The notes under the pieces: generated by a model | What the model was told of the DNA's origin: nothing | Databases searched by the model: none | Seen by the model: the letters and a program-made list of their open reading frames with translations, nothing else | Assembly (NCBI RefSeq): GCF_014646515.1 | Contig: NZ_BMNK01000013.1 | Coordinates: forward strand, 204,367-268,366 | Direction of reading: 5' to 3' | Length of the DNA stretch: 64,000 nt | Source: Nonomuraea glycinis | Lineage (GTDB): Bacteria; Actinomycetota; Actinomycetes; Streptosporangiales; Streptosporangiaceae | Part shown: positions 63,732 to 64,000 of the stretch, piece after piece | How the letters are laid out: each line of letters opens with the position of its first letter | Numbering within the stretch: position 1 is the stretch's first letter | Program-made: the position numbers and the translations under genes

Positions 63732-64000
63732 TTAGGGCCCCGCTGCTTGTACCTGGCACGGCACATGGGGCCGTCCGTCGACAGTCGGAGAACCCCGTCA
63801 TCCGGTGGCAAGCGGACCCGGAGCGCAGGGCCGCCAGGCCCGAGCACCGGAAGCCGCGCGGCAGCCGATCGCCCCGCCAGTTCGGAGATCGCCGAAGTGA
63901 GCGATCGTCACGGCGTTAACTGGTGACGTCTGACATCTGTGGGCGCGCTGGGCGGTGCGTGCCCGGACCGGCCGAAGAGCCGCAGCCGGGCACGCAGACC
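63732..64000. repeat. Third copy of the diverged repeat, then non-coding DNA
   Basis: Bases about 63799-63925 align with two blocks at 61090-61430. The sequences around it have no ribosome sites or recognisable frames up to the window end. Confidence 0.4.

Noticed and set aside
1..64000. CRISPR array
   Set aside because: I saw no regularly spaced 25-40 base repeats with unique spacers and no cas genes.

Overview
The DNA is very GC-rich with strong third-position G/C bias, frequent GTG starts and overlapping start/stop codons. Its gene families (DNRLRE secreted proteins, SpoIIE phosphatases with ATPase domains, STAND/WD40 NTPases, SARP-like NB-ARC regulators, Pgl/BREX type 2) point to a filamentous actinomycete. 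A Streptosporangiaceae-type genome is my guess, not a demonstration.

Bases 1 to about 22 kb look like chromosome with old scars. They hold a DNRLRE secreted protein running off the left edge, a small secreted protein, a NarL-type two-component system behind a perfect palindrome, a large GAF/SpoIIE/ATPase regulator, and a degraded McrA-type restriction gene abutting an ISAs1 transposase scrap. Next come a serine hydrolase, the RNA-repair pair rtcB-prfH, an operon of two STAND NTPases around an orphan gene with a divergent XRE/NB-ARC regulator, and a secreted lipase-like hydrolase.

Bases 22-30 kb hold the C-terminus of a tyrosine integrase, two paralogous nuclease-helicase fusion proteins of the DUF2075 type, and a three-gene cassette (large helical protein, lipoprotein, WXG100-like protein). 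At 30.11 kb lies the 3' half of a tRNA-Arg(CCU) gene with its own terminator. The missing 5' half faces right, so an integrated island should run rightwards from there to beyond the window.

The island (30.15 kb to at least 64 kb) is almost entirely defence-like. First comes a tightly coupled three-gene operon of a RecD-like helicase with a C-terminal nuclease-like domain, a very compact TauD-like Fe(II)/2-oxoglutarate oxygenase and a HEPN/zinc-ribbon protein. I know of no named system with this composition. It is followed by an IS256 scrap and an EVE-like/DUF3883 protein upstream of a third DUF2075 nuclease-helicase. Then comes a complete type 2 BREX (Pgl) locus: pglW, pglX, pglY, pglZ, brxD and brxHI. 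A GmrSD/BrxU-like enzyme carrying a C-terminal alkyltransferase-like domain sits between pglW and pglX. The island side ends in the window with a toxin-tail/immunity-like pair, whose second gene has an in-frame TGA, and a low-GC HEPN protein. Diverged repeats lie on both sides of these last genes.

The working model is a defence island built by repeated integration. Modification-based exclusion (BREX) is combined with modification-dependent restriction (GmrSD, EVE-DUF3883), helicase-nucleases and HEPN-type abortive effectors.
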